DNA of 64,000 nucleotides, taken from Clavelina lepadiformis (taxonomy: Eukaryota; Chordata; Ascidiacea; Aplousobranchia; Clavelinidae). Under the pieces are notes generated by a model. That model had not been told where the DNA came from. It did not search any database and saw only the letters and a list, made by a program, of their open reading frames with translations. Below are positions 15,201 through 26,158 of this stretch, in pieces (positions within the stretch are counted from its first letter, which is position 1; every line of letters starts with the position of its first letter). The stretch spans positions 16,740,001-16,804,000 of the forward strand of contig NC_135242.1 of NCBI RefSeq assembly GCF_947623445.1, written 5' to 3'. A program made the translations under genes and the position numbers.

Positions 15201-16787
15201 GTACATAATAAAAGACTTTGTAAATTTATTTTAGGGACCCCCTGGTTCCAGCCTTGAAGAACTGGTAAGTTTATAAAATCTTTAAAGTAGAACAAAAGAA
15301 GACAAAAAACCCCATGTTTTATTGGATTCTTTTAAATTCGAAGTTAAAATGCTGTGAACAAAGTTTACGTTTACTATACTACATTGTATAATCTATTCGA
15401 TTTCGACTGGCAAAAGAGCATATAGTCTAATATGTTAACTGCACTGACTGTCGTTCGACATTATATGCAAACCGAAATCTTGTTCTGTCATGATTTACAG
15501 AGACACAGATCTAATGAACTTGCTGAAAACGCTATAAAACGATTCAAGGCAAAGGATAAGGTAAAGTTAACTTATCTTAGCCTAATCCAGTTTTTTTTTG
15601 AACAAAATTAACCTGCTTCTTCTACACAGGAAGCGCTGGTAAAACGATTATCACGGAAATATTTTGACATTTCTTCATGCGCACTGCGATCACTGCTTTC
15701 GCCATTGGGCACAACAGAACACCCAGCTAGAACCTGCAAAGATTTGCTGATTACTCATCCTCATTTAGCCGATGGTATGGAGTGTGGTTATAAAATGGAT
15801 CGGTTCACCTGTGTTAGTTTAACTATTTCTTATATTTGTAATGATACTAATCTACTCACTGCTTTTCAGGTTATTATTTTATCGATCCGACCGAAGGGTG
15901 CGCGAAAGATGCAATACAAGTTTATTGTAATTTTACCGCCGGCGGAGAAACATGCATACGACCAAAAACGTCATCTGTAATATACTTCATTGTATCATTT
16001 TCTTTATACGTTTCTGCCTGACATGCATATAAAGACGTTGCCTAGCCATGTTCCATAGAATTAACAAACCTTGCTTAGTTGGTTTGATTAGTCGCCTGGA
16101 AGTTACTATAGGATAAGAAATCTATGATTTTGCAATCATATTAATGAAGTCAAACAATTCATTTTTATATACTGCTTTAGATTCCTCTGCGATCTTGGAC
16201 GTCGAAGTACGATTCCCGATATCGTCGACGTTATTTGTGGTGGAGACGCTACAATGGTGGCCACACGCTGAATTACTACTTCAAATACGTTCAGCTTAAA
16301 ATTTTACGGCATCTAAGCCATACTGTGCATCAGGTAAATAATTTTCTTCCTAAGCTTACTGACCGATAGTGCACTTACGTAACACATCGTATTTACTATA
16401 CTGTTCAGAGATTTTCGTTTAAATGCTCCGGTGTTGTGGCGGTTTATGACAACGAACACTCTTCCTATTCCATGGCTTTAAAATACAAGGGCGACGATTA
16501 CACAGTCCACAAACTACTCGATGGGAAAGCTCTGTACCACATTCAAACTGACGGTTGTAAGGTGCGTACAACATCCTTGTTTCGCGTTTTTTTTGGCACA
16601 ACAACAGAATGTATGCATAAGTGGTTGACATATTTTGCAGGATAAAGCGGTTAACGATACCAGCGCAGCTGACTTTACAATTCGCTCCAATGATGTGTAT
16701 TTGTTGCCAGTAAGGGACTTTTCAGTTGCCAACGTCAAAAAAGATAGTAAATTTGGTTTCGATATAGGCACGGTTTGTTTTCTGTAA
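2630..16787 (+). CDS. Fibrillar collagen alpha chain (58 exons traced, 5' end missing)
   Basis: This is a secreted extracellular-matrix protein that trimerises through its C-propeptide and folds into a triple helix that assembles into fibrils. I traced 58 exons with AG/GT boundaries and compatible phases, coding for about 1,336 residues from 2630 to the stop at 16785-16787. The order is a minor helix (2630-3224), an N-telopeptide-like linker with a lysine (3190s to 4082), a major Gly-X-Y helix (4064-15264), a C-telopeptide plus coiled-coil segment, and a COLFI C-propeptide (15501-16787). Almost every helix exon starts with a complete Gly codon and is 45, 54, 99, 108 or 162 bases, the family's hallmark. 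The helix is rich in Lys and Arg and poor in Pro. Introns are mostly 70-400 bases; the longest are 3225-4063 and 4412-5861. The signal peptide is not seen. Clade A is favoured by helix length, but without the N-terminal domain this is not settled. Confidence 0.93.
4064..15264 (+). other. Collagen major triple-helix exons (50 exons)
   Basis: Exons: 4064-4126, 4358-4411, 5862-5969, 6143-6196, 6386-6439, 6866-6910, 7288-7341, 7585-7629, 7789-7842, 7987-8031, 8104-8157, 8275-8319, 8396-8494, 8570-8623, 8817-8924, 9122-9175, 9282-9335, 9449-9493, 9580-9633, 9828-9875, 9959-10012, 10100-10153, 10346-10399, 10500-10553, 10743-10796, 10900-10944, 11017-11061, 11175-11228, 11427-11480, 11633-11686, 11777-11830, 11901-12008, 12114-12167, 12244-12297, 12491-12544, 12630-12683, 12753-12809, 12884-12991, 13061-13168, 13234-13287, 13589-13642, 13779-13832, 13987-14040, 14140-14193, 14328-14381, 14519-14680, 14761-14814, 14925-15014, 15092-15145, 15235-15264. 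The sum is about 1,013-1,016 helix residues, the canonical fibrillar length. Four imperfections are visible. Gly is replaced by Ala at 6170-6172 and 9167-9169. Two exons are one codon longer than a standard size and break the repeat (VVTN in the 48-base exon 9828-9875; SDSA in the 57-base exon 12753-12809). An RGD lies at 10001-10009. Confidence 0.92.
15501..16787 (+). other. Collagen C-telopeptide and COLFI C-propeptide exons
   Basis: Exons: 15501-15560, 15630-15774, 15870-15976, 16181-16333, 16409-16561 and 16641-16787. The segment contains the COLFI landmarks in order: ARTCKDL, the calcium-loop region IDPTEGC..DAI, VYCNF, GGETC, a tryptophan-rich block, FKCSG, TDGC, and the terminal [11 protein letters not shown] followed by TAA. 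In fibrillar procollagens this domain selects chains and nucleates the trimer in the ER, then is cleaved. Eight cysteines are present, but not the usual eight. The second canonical one (six residues after the ARTC cysteine) is threonine (15753-15755), and an additional cysteine lies about 19 residues upstream of ARTC (15678-15680). The usual N-glycosylation site before C6 is absent, while an N-F-T sequon occurs at 15929-15937. No obvious BMP1-type cleavage motif is seen. Confidence 0.93.
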
Positions 16788-16973
16788 CGAGTAAATGTGG
16801 CTTACCTTCCTTCAATCGGTCGCTCATATTGCCGCTTGCCATGTGATTTACGATCCAAACTCGATATACTCCGGCTGAGTGAGTTTCTGCAGTCGTGGCA
16901 GTGTAAAAAATGTTTGTAAAAACTGTCCGTCGCGGTGGGGACACGTTTTTAGATCAATAACAGAATAAATTCA

Positions 16974-16979
16974 TCAGCA
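16974..16979 (+). terminator. Candidate poly(A) signal of the collagen gene
   Basis: An AATAAA lies 187 bases after the collagen stop codon, and a second one is at 17004-17009. Either would give a short 3' UTR. No transcript evidence is available here. Confidence 0.5.
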
Positions 16980-17009
16980 CTTGACGCAGTTTAAAATGGT
17001 TTAAATAAA

Positions 17010-20000
17010 TCTATTAAAATCATAAGTTTTCGTTTCTCTCCCATTCACTAAATACGCGGTTATTTTTATATTTCATCCAATGATGATTTTATTCCAATAT
17101 TTTTAAAAGTTTTTTCCTTTGTATTTCTTTAATGAAATTAATATAGGCATTTTTCACAGTTACGTGAACTGCCTATAAACCAGAGAAAACTAGTTTTATT
17201 TACTCTTATTTCAGTGTGTTACACAAAGATGTCCTTCTATGATTTTTTGACCCTATCCATTCGAGTTTAATAACTGTAAGATATTAAAGCGCTAAAATAT
17301 TGTAAAAGAGTCAATACTTTTTTATAAATTCAAAAAAATGTCAATCACCGCGTATGTGTCAAAGTTTTCTGAAGTCCTGTCCTGCAGTTTGCATCTATTT
17401 GCTTGCACTTGATCTGGCAATTTCGAACTATATGGTCTTGATTGTACGATGCAATATTACCTCCAGCATAATTTTAAGATTCAGCATTTATTTATTTAGT
17501 GTTTATAAATCTATTTGTTCCGTTCTGCCTTAGTGGTGTATGTTTGTTCCAACCATGTTTGTTTTCATTTATCACTGTGTCTTGATCTATAGAATTTTTG
17601 TGTATATACAGGTAGTAATGTTTATAGGTTTTTCCAAACTATATACTAGTACTTTTCAACATTTTAAGGAATTTACAGTTATACGTTACGTATTCTAATA
17701 TAGTTACACGCTCATCGGTATAATAACAAACTGTAGAAGTCTCTTCTGGCAAAAGTAAAAAAATGACTAGCCTATACACTTAACTTCAAACATATATGAT
17801 ATATAGTACTATACAATGTTTGTACAAATTTAGAAAAATCAACTTCACGCTTGCTAACAAAGCCTTTTTTACAAGAAAATTAATCAAAAGCAATTTCTGC
17901 CTCTAATTTTTCAATCATGGGTTAGCTTACAGATGTAAAACTGCAGTGAGTTGCAGCAAAACGTCTAAAAGTAGACTGCAATTAAACTTTCTTGGAGTTC
18001 GTATAAACTACATGGTACTATTTGCCGACTTAATCAATCAGCATATTTATAGGTCTATATTTTTTATTGTAAGCTGATTTTATTTGGTCATAACCATATA
18101 CGCGTATACTGCATTGGCGTAATTTCAAAAAATAAACCAAATATATATCGAAACAGCTGTGTGATTGTTATAGTCTTATAGCGGTTACAGCCCCGCTTCA
18201 TGGACAATTGAACATTATTCTTTAAAGTGCTCTTTCTGTTGATATTCTTTTTAAAGGCTATTGGGTTTCTTACCTTGATATTCTTAGGCCGTAGCTACAT
18301 TGAGGGAATGGCAATAAACATTTTTAAGTACTAAGCTGCATTTAACAGCTTTCCTAATCGGGGATTAATTAACATAAGGCCTATCATTACTTACAGGTTT
18401 AAGTTATTTAGTTCTAATGTGTTAACCCTTTTGATAAAGTTTTTATTGGTTGTTATTTTGCTGGCCGATCTGCCAGTTGAAGAGTGCGTACCGGGGACAA
18501 TAGCACGCAAACAAATCCCGAAATATATTCGTATCAGTAACAAGCAGAGGTGACACTTCAAATGTTTAGACGACATCTTCTGTCGACAATTTATTTTTAC
18601 GATTAGCCCGCACTTTTAAAAATTTCTTTAAAAAGTGATTGAAAACAGTAAGTAGTCTGGTAAACGATCTTTTGTTTAAAAAATGTTGTTCCTACTTTGC
18701 AAAAGCTAGGCTTTATCATTATTTCTTACGAAAGTCGATAAATTTACAAGAAATGTTGTATTCGTGTCCGCCAGTGTTAGTATTCGTGTTCACTCAAATC
18801 TTTTATTCAGAAACATTCGGCAAATGTATTCGATTTTGGGTTAGAATTGGTGATATTATAACTTATTAGTTCGTTGCATCACAACTCTGTACATTGTAAA
18901 CTGCTACTTCCATACTGTAGGTTACTATTAACAGTACAGTATAGCAGACCAGTGCAGAGGGTCAGGCGGGCCAGTTGGCCCGGGCCTACGACTTTTAATG
19001 GGGCCTATTTATTTTCAAATTAGGCCTACATTCATTTGCGAAGCCTCATTCATATAGGAAGCATGTAGCAATAACACAAAAGTTGAGATGTATTGTACAA
19101 GAAATACAGATTTTTGTGTCTTTATCGATTATATTCCAACAGCGCCATGGGCGAGCAAGGTGGGTGGGCGAGATGGGGTCCCTATATCCGTTATCGTGTT
19201 CCGGTTTAGCCGACATACGAACTCTCATCGCAGTGTATAAAGAACATAAATTGTAACATTTGAGTGGGGCAAGTTTGGCTACATGATGTGTATGATTTTA
19301 CATTTTTGTGAAGTCAATAGCTTACAAATTATTACGTTTATTTAATCGAGTTTTTATTTACACCAAGTTATTAATGTCAAATGTTAAAAACGTTCTTAAA
19401 ATCAAGTTTTTGAAACATTTACGATAAACTGAAATTTATGAAACATATAACCAAAGAAGCTTGGTGTTCAATGAAGATGACCTTTCGACTTATAGGCTAA
19501 TTTTAATTTACACCCGAATAGACACGTTGTGAAAATCTGCAGCCTATAGCGAGTGAGTTTGCAGCGGTGGCAACCGGCCGTTTATGAATCATGTACAATG
19601 TTTAGGATTGACGACCTTACTTAATTTTTGCAGGGGCCCAAATTTACTTTCTGACCCAGGCACACAATACGCTCTACACAGCCCTGCCGCATAGTGTACT
19701 CTTTACACGTGTAATGAGTAGGCTCCACTGCCCAACAGAACAGTACTGAATATTAACAGATGCAGACAGTGCGGTGATAAGTCTATTATGACCTTATAAA
19801 GGATTTTAGAGGTGTCTACAATATTGTAGTATAACTATTACAATTGTAATAATTTACTATACAGTAATTATAGTAGGCAAAGCAATGACATGCATGTGTG
19901 CGAAAATTAGCGCAGCACTTGGTTAAAAGCGATTTCTAAGGGCGAAGGTTGTACTTGCAGCTGTAGCAAGGAGTATGTAATCAGAGACACAGTGACATTG

Positions 20001-20589
20001 GTAATAATAGAAAGGCTTGACAGTATTGGCTTACATTTTCTAGTTACCGGTATGTAGGCCTACTGCAATAGCCTCTAACCTAATAAAACAGCTGGGTACG
20101 AAGGAACAGCTCTTTGGGTTGGAATTAAGGTTTAATTAAGTACCACTAATACATTAATAACATTGTTAGTTAGTTATGAATTTTAAACTGAGTGGAACAC
20201 TGTAAATCATTACAGTTTTTGAGCCCTTCTAACCTTTTTCAAAGATACAAAATTATTTCGTACTCAACAGGTACAGTAGACAAAATCTTGGACATGTCAC
20301 TAACCAGTAAGCTTTTACTGTAAAATATTGTAGTAACTTGTTTATTGCGAAAGAAACGTAGCCTATCGTGCCGGTAATAATAATTGAACTAGGCCAAGAA
20401 GTAGGCAACTGGTACTGGCACTATAAAACATCACATGGTTTCTTGGCAAGCCAGCTGATGGCTTACCAGTAAATGTTACATGTAATTGCAAACCAAATTG
20501 GTGATTGTAGTACGCGTTCCCAGCTTATTCTTGCGATTTTGTTGAAACATATATTAGCCTTTTGCTGTAAGTGACTTGGTCAACTAGCG
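17010..20589. other. Intergenic, AT-rich; no gene recognised
   Basis: I see no open frame with recognisable content and no supported exon chain between the collagen 3' end and the Ig-like gene. A probable hAT-derived repeat occupies part of it (18950-19686). Confidence 0.5.
18950..19686. mobile_element. Probable hAT-derived non-autonomous repeat
   Basis: The left end reads CAGTGCAGAGGGTC and the right end, read inverted, CAGGGCTGTGTAGAGCG. Both begin CAG as in hAT ends, and the two ends are GC-rich (GGGCC motifs) in an AT-rich surround. I could not find a matching 8-bp target duplication (flanks TAGCAGAC and CCGCATAG differ), so the boundaries and the assignment are uncertain. No coding content is visible. 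Confidence 0.35.
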
Positions 20590-23488
20590 ATGTATTTCAT
20601 TCCTGTGATTTCTACAACGATTATACTTGCCTGGGAATTATCTTCTGCCTTTCTGTTTGACGAACACGGGCCAAAGGGTCCAAATGCTACGTTTTTGGAC
20701 TACTTTTTACATGAAACATTGGTATTGAATTGCCTGTACCACAGCAAGGTTGAGTCAAGTTCAAGTTTAATTCACTGGAACTTCTATGGGTAAGTTTGAA
20801 TAAAACAGAAAAACCTCTTACCTCACTGTTTTACCGTAAACTTTGGGTACAGTTTCCGTAAATGTCATTTGTGCATTTTCATTCTAGATCAATGGTTCTC
20901 AACCTTTTTGTCTGGGTTAGTTCCTTTTGCTGCTATGGAAGCAATTGCAAACCCCTACGGAATTTAAAGTAAACTTTGGTGGCAAAAATTACTTCCAGAT
21001 CCATGAACTGCTTGTTACATGGAATTTAAATTAATATACACGGCGCAAGAAACGTGTTATAGAACCTGCTGTGAAACGAAACTTAGATACAAAGGTTCCG
21101 TGCACCGTTAGGAAATACTTTTTGAAGCCTTGGTTGAGAACCACTCTGCTAGCTAAACGTTTAGAATTTAGATATCAATCATTTTGTCTGCCTGGTGGAT
21201 ACAAATAAACAGCTCGGTGATGTAGCTGTAGTATGCCTACGCTGGCTCGCAATTACTCAAACGTTAGAATGTTAGATACTTGGCCGCGCTATACGCTATT
21301 GCTGTAATGCCATCAGGGCGTCAGCTCGGGCAAGCCTCGGCTTTAATTGCTCCTGTTTGTTTATTTTGATGACCAGTTTCAGAATTCCGTCTAGACCACT
21401 AAACCTGTAATTGGAAAATGCACAAACTCTAGTTTCGTAAGGAACCATCACTGAGTGTAGACTGTAAGTATAAGCTTAGTGCAAAAACTTCAATCAGAAA
21501 CTTATTATTTATGAAATATTTTTCAGATACACTTTATCTAAACGAACGTTTTATCCAAACAATTTAACCTACATAAGAGTAGAAGTAAGAAACACTTCTT
21601 TGTCAAGTCAACTACTAATTGAGAATTTAGAGATCGGTGATTCGGGTAAGTTACAGGTAGACACCAAAATACGATGTACGGCAGTACTTGCTATAATTAT
21701 AGCTTAACCCAAGATTTATGATTTGTCATTCTGAAAAGGTAGGTATGATTGCGTAACCGACAAAATAGAGGAGTCGTGGAAGGTAAATGTGCACGATCCG
21801 ACAAAGATGGAATACGTGTTTTCTGCACGAGGGCAAACTCCATGGGAAAATACTGTAAGCTTTTCTAAAGCATCAGTGCCTTTTAAACACCTATATAGCC
21901 AACTATTCATGTCACAGCCGTAAAACTTGCGAACACTTCCGGTATCAGAGAAACTAAACATTGAGCATTTTAAAGGCACTGTAAAAGTAAAACCAAATAG
22001 ATCCTACTGCAAATAAATTTGATTATATGAAAACGATACTAATTATATTAAGGCTTAATTTTGGTTAACAATTTTCTAGACTGTAAGTCGGTTTACAATT
22101 GCTTTGCAATGGACGCCATGGATAGCCTGCGACGGTTGTGGCGGAAAAGGAGAAAGAAGACGGTAAACTAATAAGTTATCGCATGTCTTTCCAATTTTTA
22201 CGTTAAATCTATCATTTCATTCAAATGGTCAATTGCTATTGTGTGAACAAGCGGAAAAATCATTAGTGACAGCATTTCGGCAGTTTTGGATTTTGCTACG
22301 TTACGTTGCCCTCCGGTAAAGCCCATTGCAATTCTCAAGATGTGCCACATATTTTGCGACCGGTAGCCAAGAGTCGACGAGAGGAAATATTAGTCGATGT
22401 TTGTTACGATCAGTGTGTTGAGCATGGTGGTTAGTAGGCTATGTAGTATAGATGTTAATATATGAGAGGAACCAGTTAAACTGTTTAATAATGCTATATA
22501 TATGATAGATAGGGATGTGCCGTGTCGATCATGAATCCAGATATTTTGCTCGAATATGAACCATTTTTGATATCTCCTACAAATCCAAATCTTGCAGGCG
22601 GGTTGCGGTCGATTCGTATATTTTATAAGAAGTAAGTAGGCCTAAACCAGAACACAACATTGAAGTTTCAAGTTGCTAGCTATATAGACTGCAACGACTT
22701 CGAAGTTTTTTGTAGTTTATATAGCCTAACTTACGCAAAAAAAGTTAAATTCTATCATTTATCAATCAGGTTACAACTTTAACAATGACTTCCTTGCTCG
22801 GCAAGTAAGCTACTTAGATCGTAATGGGCAAAGTAAACAGATTTAGATTCGCACGAATTGTATTCGTATTCTCACAAATCTTAGTATTTTTCGATTTGGC
22901 ACTTCCCTATAGGCCTACTGAAATGTATAGTTGACAAAGTGATCATTCGATCTAATATTTGCATTGTGCTTTGTGGAGGTGTACACCTTGTTCAAAGTCA
23001 TCGAGTGAACATCGTCAATGGAGCAGACTTGAGACTTACCTGCCGTAAAAATGCAAGTGTCAGGGCTTCAACACGATGGGAACGCGATATTCAAACTCTA
23101 AGGCGGAGTGATGTCTGCTTTGGTTATGCTGCCTCCAGATCTGTGTATTTGAATAAAAACAACCAACTTCTTTTGCACAAAATATCACTTCCCCATGGTG
23201 GTACTATCAGGTTAGAGTTGGGTTAGCGAAAAATATTTCCAAACCGATTTAAACAGGATAAGCATTGCTCTTTTACATAGAATTTCTTGTGTGGAAGATA
23301 GATCTCAACGAGTTGCTTTTGACCTAGTGGTTGAGCCGCTCTCTACAAGCGATGTTACCAGTTTTTTGGACCATTTATATTGGATTGCAATATCCAGCTG
23401 TTTGCAAATAACAGTCTTCCTTATCTTTCTTACCGTCTATAGTTCGATGCGAACCTTCGTCAAAAATGTAGGAAAAAATTTGAAATAA
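20590..23488 (+). CDS. Putative two-Ig-domain type I membrane protein (tentative model)
   Basis: Exons proposed: 20590-20789, 21527-21645, 22080-22162, 22979-23210 and 23281-23488, about 280 residues. Exon 1 gives a hydrophobic signal peptide of about 21 residues and an Ig-like start (LVLNC...IHW). Exon 2 ends in LLIENLEIGDS, the typical Ig E-F region. Exon 3 supplies VYNC, the second Ig cysteine, then a very basic stretch containing RKRRKK. Exon 4 starts a second Ig-like domain (LRLTC, a tryptophan, LLLHKI). Exon 5 supplies ISC, then a membrane helix of about 23 residues (YWIAISSCLQ to FLTVYSS) and a short basic tail with TAA. Exon 1-2, 2-3 and 4-5 phases agree, but exon 3 ends in phase 0 while exon 4 needs phase 1. 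Therefore an exon is missing, the exon 3 donor is wrong, or exon 3 is alternative (it would read into a stop, giving a soluble form). No named family was recognised. MITEs lie in introns 1 and 3. Confidence 0.5.
20890..21148. mobile_element. hAT-type MITE in intron 1 of the Ig-like gene
   Basis: The ends are inverted copies: CAATGGTTCTCAACC on the left and, read inverted, CAGAGTGGTTCTCAACC on the right. This resembles the CAGNGGTTCTCAA termini of hAT elements. It is about 259 bases with no coding capacity. Flanking sequences both contain CTAG but do not form an exact 8-bp duplication. Confidence 0.55.
22510..22911. mobile_element. MITE with TAGGGA(T/A)GTGCC termini
   Basis: The left end is TAGGGATGTGCC and the right end, inverted, is TAGGGAAGTGCC, enclosing about 400 bases without an open frame. 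It lies between exons 3 and 4 of the Ig-like gene, where the exon phases fail to match, about 65 bases upstream of the exon 4 acceptor. No clear target duplication beyond a possible TA. Confidence 0.5.
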
Positions 23489-24626
23489 AAGAAAAACATC
23501 TCCTGTGATAATTTCTGCGCTAAATTTCCGTCTGTGTTCACTTGTGCAGTAATAGGAATATCAAATAAGTTAATTATTGTTTCTTTTTTTGACTGTTGTT
23601 TTGTTTATGAAATTAAAATTAACTTTAAATAATAGAAGCTTTCCTTTGTCAGTTCATACCAAGTTTACAAGAATTTTGTAGGTTAGTTAAGATACTATGA
23701 CAAAGAAATAATTCGCTTGTGCACTACTCGTGTGAAGTATTACACAACGAACTTATCTGTCATAAAGACCGCGAATGCTGGCGGTTATTGTTAGAATATG
23801 AGCGAGGACGATTGATGGTTGATAACTTGTTTTACTTCTGCTTCGATGGATGAGTTCTCATTTCTCAAATTTGCGTGACTATGCTGTTAGTTGCTTGATT
23901 CTGTCTATACAAATTACTAAATTATAAAGTTCCCATTTTATTTATTATAACACAAAGGCTTTTGCCTTCGGGCAAATCTTGCTGAATGTTACATAGCGCT
24001 ATAGTAACCAGTGAAATCGATCACGTAAAAAGGAAAGATGGTAAACATTACATCAGTATTTATATGTAACACACCAGTTCAAGCGAGGAAATTATCTGAC
24101 GTCATTAAGGAAAACTCAAGTCTGGTAAACAACAGAATTACAAAATCCCAAATTAAATTCCAAACATGTCGAAAACAACTCGTGACTCGTGACGTAATCG
24201 TCACAATACCTTGCTGTAAGATTTGGATCAAGATCAACTGTAGTTGATAAACTTGACCGGAATTTCAGTGCTTCGAATGTCGTGGTGTCAAATGCGTAAC
24301 GAATTTGTAAATTGGGATAGCCTAAATACCAAACCTGAAGAAGCCGAAGTATTTATATAAGTATTTAGATATTTAAGATGCTGAGGCTGTTTAAGTACAG
24401 TACTTTGTATCTTATAAGTTACTATTTTTCAATCTTTCGAAGCTATCCAGAAATATTTCTCCAACTTCATTTGCAACCATTGTTGGCCTATTCATAGCTC
24501 TAAGTTATATAAATTAACGTTTATAACTTTTGCTTGAACTTTTATTAAGTTTATTCATTAATTTTTGTTAGCCTGCTATCGTTTACAGATAGTAGGATAA
24601 CCTTATATAGTATGTGCTTAGGCTCA

Positions 24627-24830
24627 AAGGTGGGCAGTCGGTACTTTGAAAGTACCGTCGGTAACTGTTCCGTTACTTGGCAAAAAATGTACCGAAGGTT
24701 CCGGTATTCGATACCATTTCAAAAAAATTGTGCGGTACTTTGCCGGTACTCGGTACCGGTACTTTTTGTACAGCGTTTTCTGTTGCAAGTGCAATTTTTG
24801 CCGATATTATGACCGTGCTAAAGGCTACTT
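24627..24830. repeat. GGTAC-rich dispersed repeat fragment
   Basis: The segment is dense in GGTAC and GTACCG words, including CGGTACCGGTAC, in a pattern unlike the surrounding AT-rich DNA. Its left edge GGTGGGCAGTCGGTAC resembles the edge of a hAT-type repeat. No matching right end or target duplication was identified, so the class is uncertain. Confidence 0.3.
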
Positions 24831-25801
24831 TAGGTTAAAAAATATGTGAACTCACTCTTTGCGATTTTATTAGACATTTGTTGACATATTTCGGTAAAAA
24901 AGTAATTCGGTACAAGGATTCAGCTCTTTTTTTATAAAATTTTTTTTTGATTACAAGTGATCTTAACTATTCAACTACAATGAATGAAAAAGAATCCTGT
25001 GCTTGGAGTATTTTTGTGAAAGTTGTCAAAATTTTTTTTTGGCAAATAGGAAAGCTTCCGACTATAAAGAGATTAGGCCTATCACTAATTTTCTTAGCAG
25101 TTGTGTTAACATGAGCATAAAGCTTTATTTTCTATACAGCCACCTAGACTGCCTCCCCGAAAACCTCGTTGATCTGAATGATGAGCAAGGGGAGCAGGTT
25201 TATCAGGGTGTCAGTGAAATGGAAAGCAGGTATCAAAGGAGGTGAAATGCTGTCATTCTAACTGATTACTATTGGTCAATTAAATGTGACGATGCTTTTG
25301 CCACTCATTCTCGGAGATTAGTAAAATGTCGATTCATGGTTGATCTTCTACCAACAACACCTTCTATGCTTTAATAAACTTATCTTGTCAATATAGTAGG
25401 TGTATAGCGCAATGAAGACATTATGCTATATATATGTGTTGTTGAGCTGTTCCTGACGCCTGCTGCTGACTTGAAATTATTTTGTTGGAAAATAACATGT
25501 TCTGAAGCAGAGTCATAGTTATAGTATAGTCATAGTCATCATAGTTGATGCAAAGAGAAGTCTCAGAAAAGAGCGACTGTGTGCCTCTTTGTTTTAAATA
25601 TTACTGACTCGAAAATGCGTACAGGCAATAAGGAGAGAAAACACAATAATTCTTTGGGCGAATAAAGGTGGTGTCCTGCCGCTATCTAGTCTAATCTAAT
25701 AAAGCTACAGAACTGACAAGGAAATTTTTTACAATGCTTCCAAAGATTGGGTCATGCCCGAAAATTTTCCGAACGGACAAAACGACATCACATCCATCTC
25801 C

Positions 25802-25893
25802 GGACAAATCAATCCGGGACAACTCAACCTTGGACATCTTAATCCCAAACAATTTAACTACAGACATCTTAATCCTGGTCAACTCAACCATAG
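25802..25893. repeat. Short minisatellite, about 15-bp period
   Basis: About six imperfect units alternate around GGACAACTCAACCTT and GGACATCTTAATCCC. Read on the minus strand this yields a repetitive peptide, which explains the open frame there. It is low-complexity repeat, not a gene. Confidence 0.6.
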
Positions 25894-25919
25894 ATCAATA
25901 AAGAAGTCTTTTTTGATTG

Positions 25920-26158
25920 ATTTAGGTTAAGTTAACTGAGGTGGAGTTGAGTTTATGACGAGATTGAGTCGACTGAGATTATTCATGTGTACGATGTCTA
26001 TGCTTTTAAGTCGTCTTTCGCAACGAAATCTTAAATCTGTAATTCAGTTGTTTAATAAATTCATAAAAAAGATTCAATGACTTGCATCAAGTTAGTTGCC
26101 GTAGAGTCAAGTCAAGTGAAATCATTTAAAAAAGTGACTCGACTCATTACAACACTGG
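25920..26158. repeat. Repeat rich in GAGTC/CAAGTC, probable hAT MITE fragment
   Basis: The right edge, read inverted, is CAGTGTTGTAATGAGTCGAG, a hAT-like CAG terminus followed by CAAGTCAAGT-type words. The left part is rich in GAGTTGAGT. The left terminus is not clear. A compositionally similar segment lies at 60655-61060. Confidence 0.35.

Noticed and set aside
16735..16944. Minus-strand protein-like stretch (THSAGVYRVWIVNHM) overlapping the collagen 3' end
   Set aside because: It resembles an exon with a GT donor, but no partner exon was found. It lies mainly in the collagen 3' UTR; too weak to call.
23940..23975. Small hairpin AAAGGCTTTTGCCTTCGGGCAAA as a terminator or microRNA precursor
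   Set aside because: The stem is too short for a microRNA precursor and rho-independent terminators do not apply in this kind of genome.
25691..25891. Minus-strand frame with a repetitive peptide
   Set aside because: It arises from the 15-bp minisatellite at 25802-25893.
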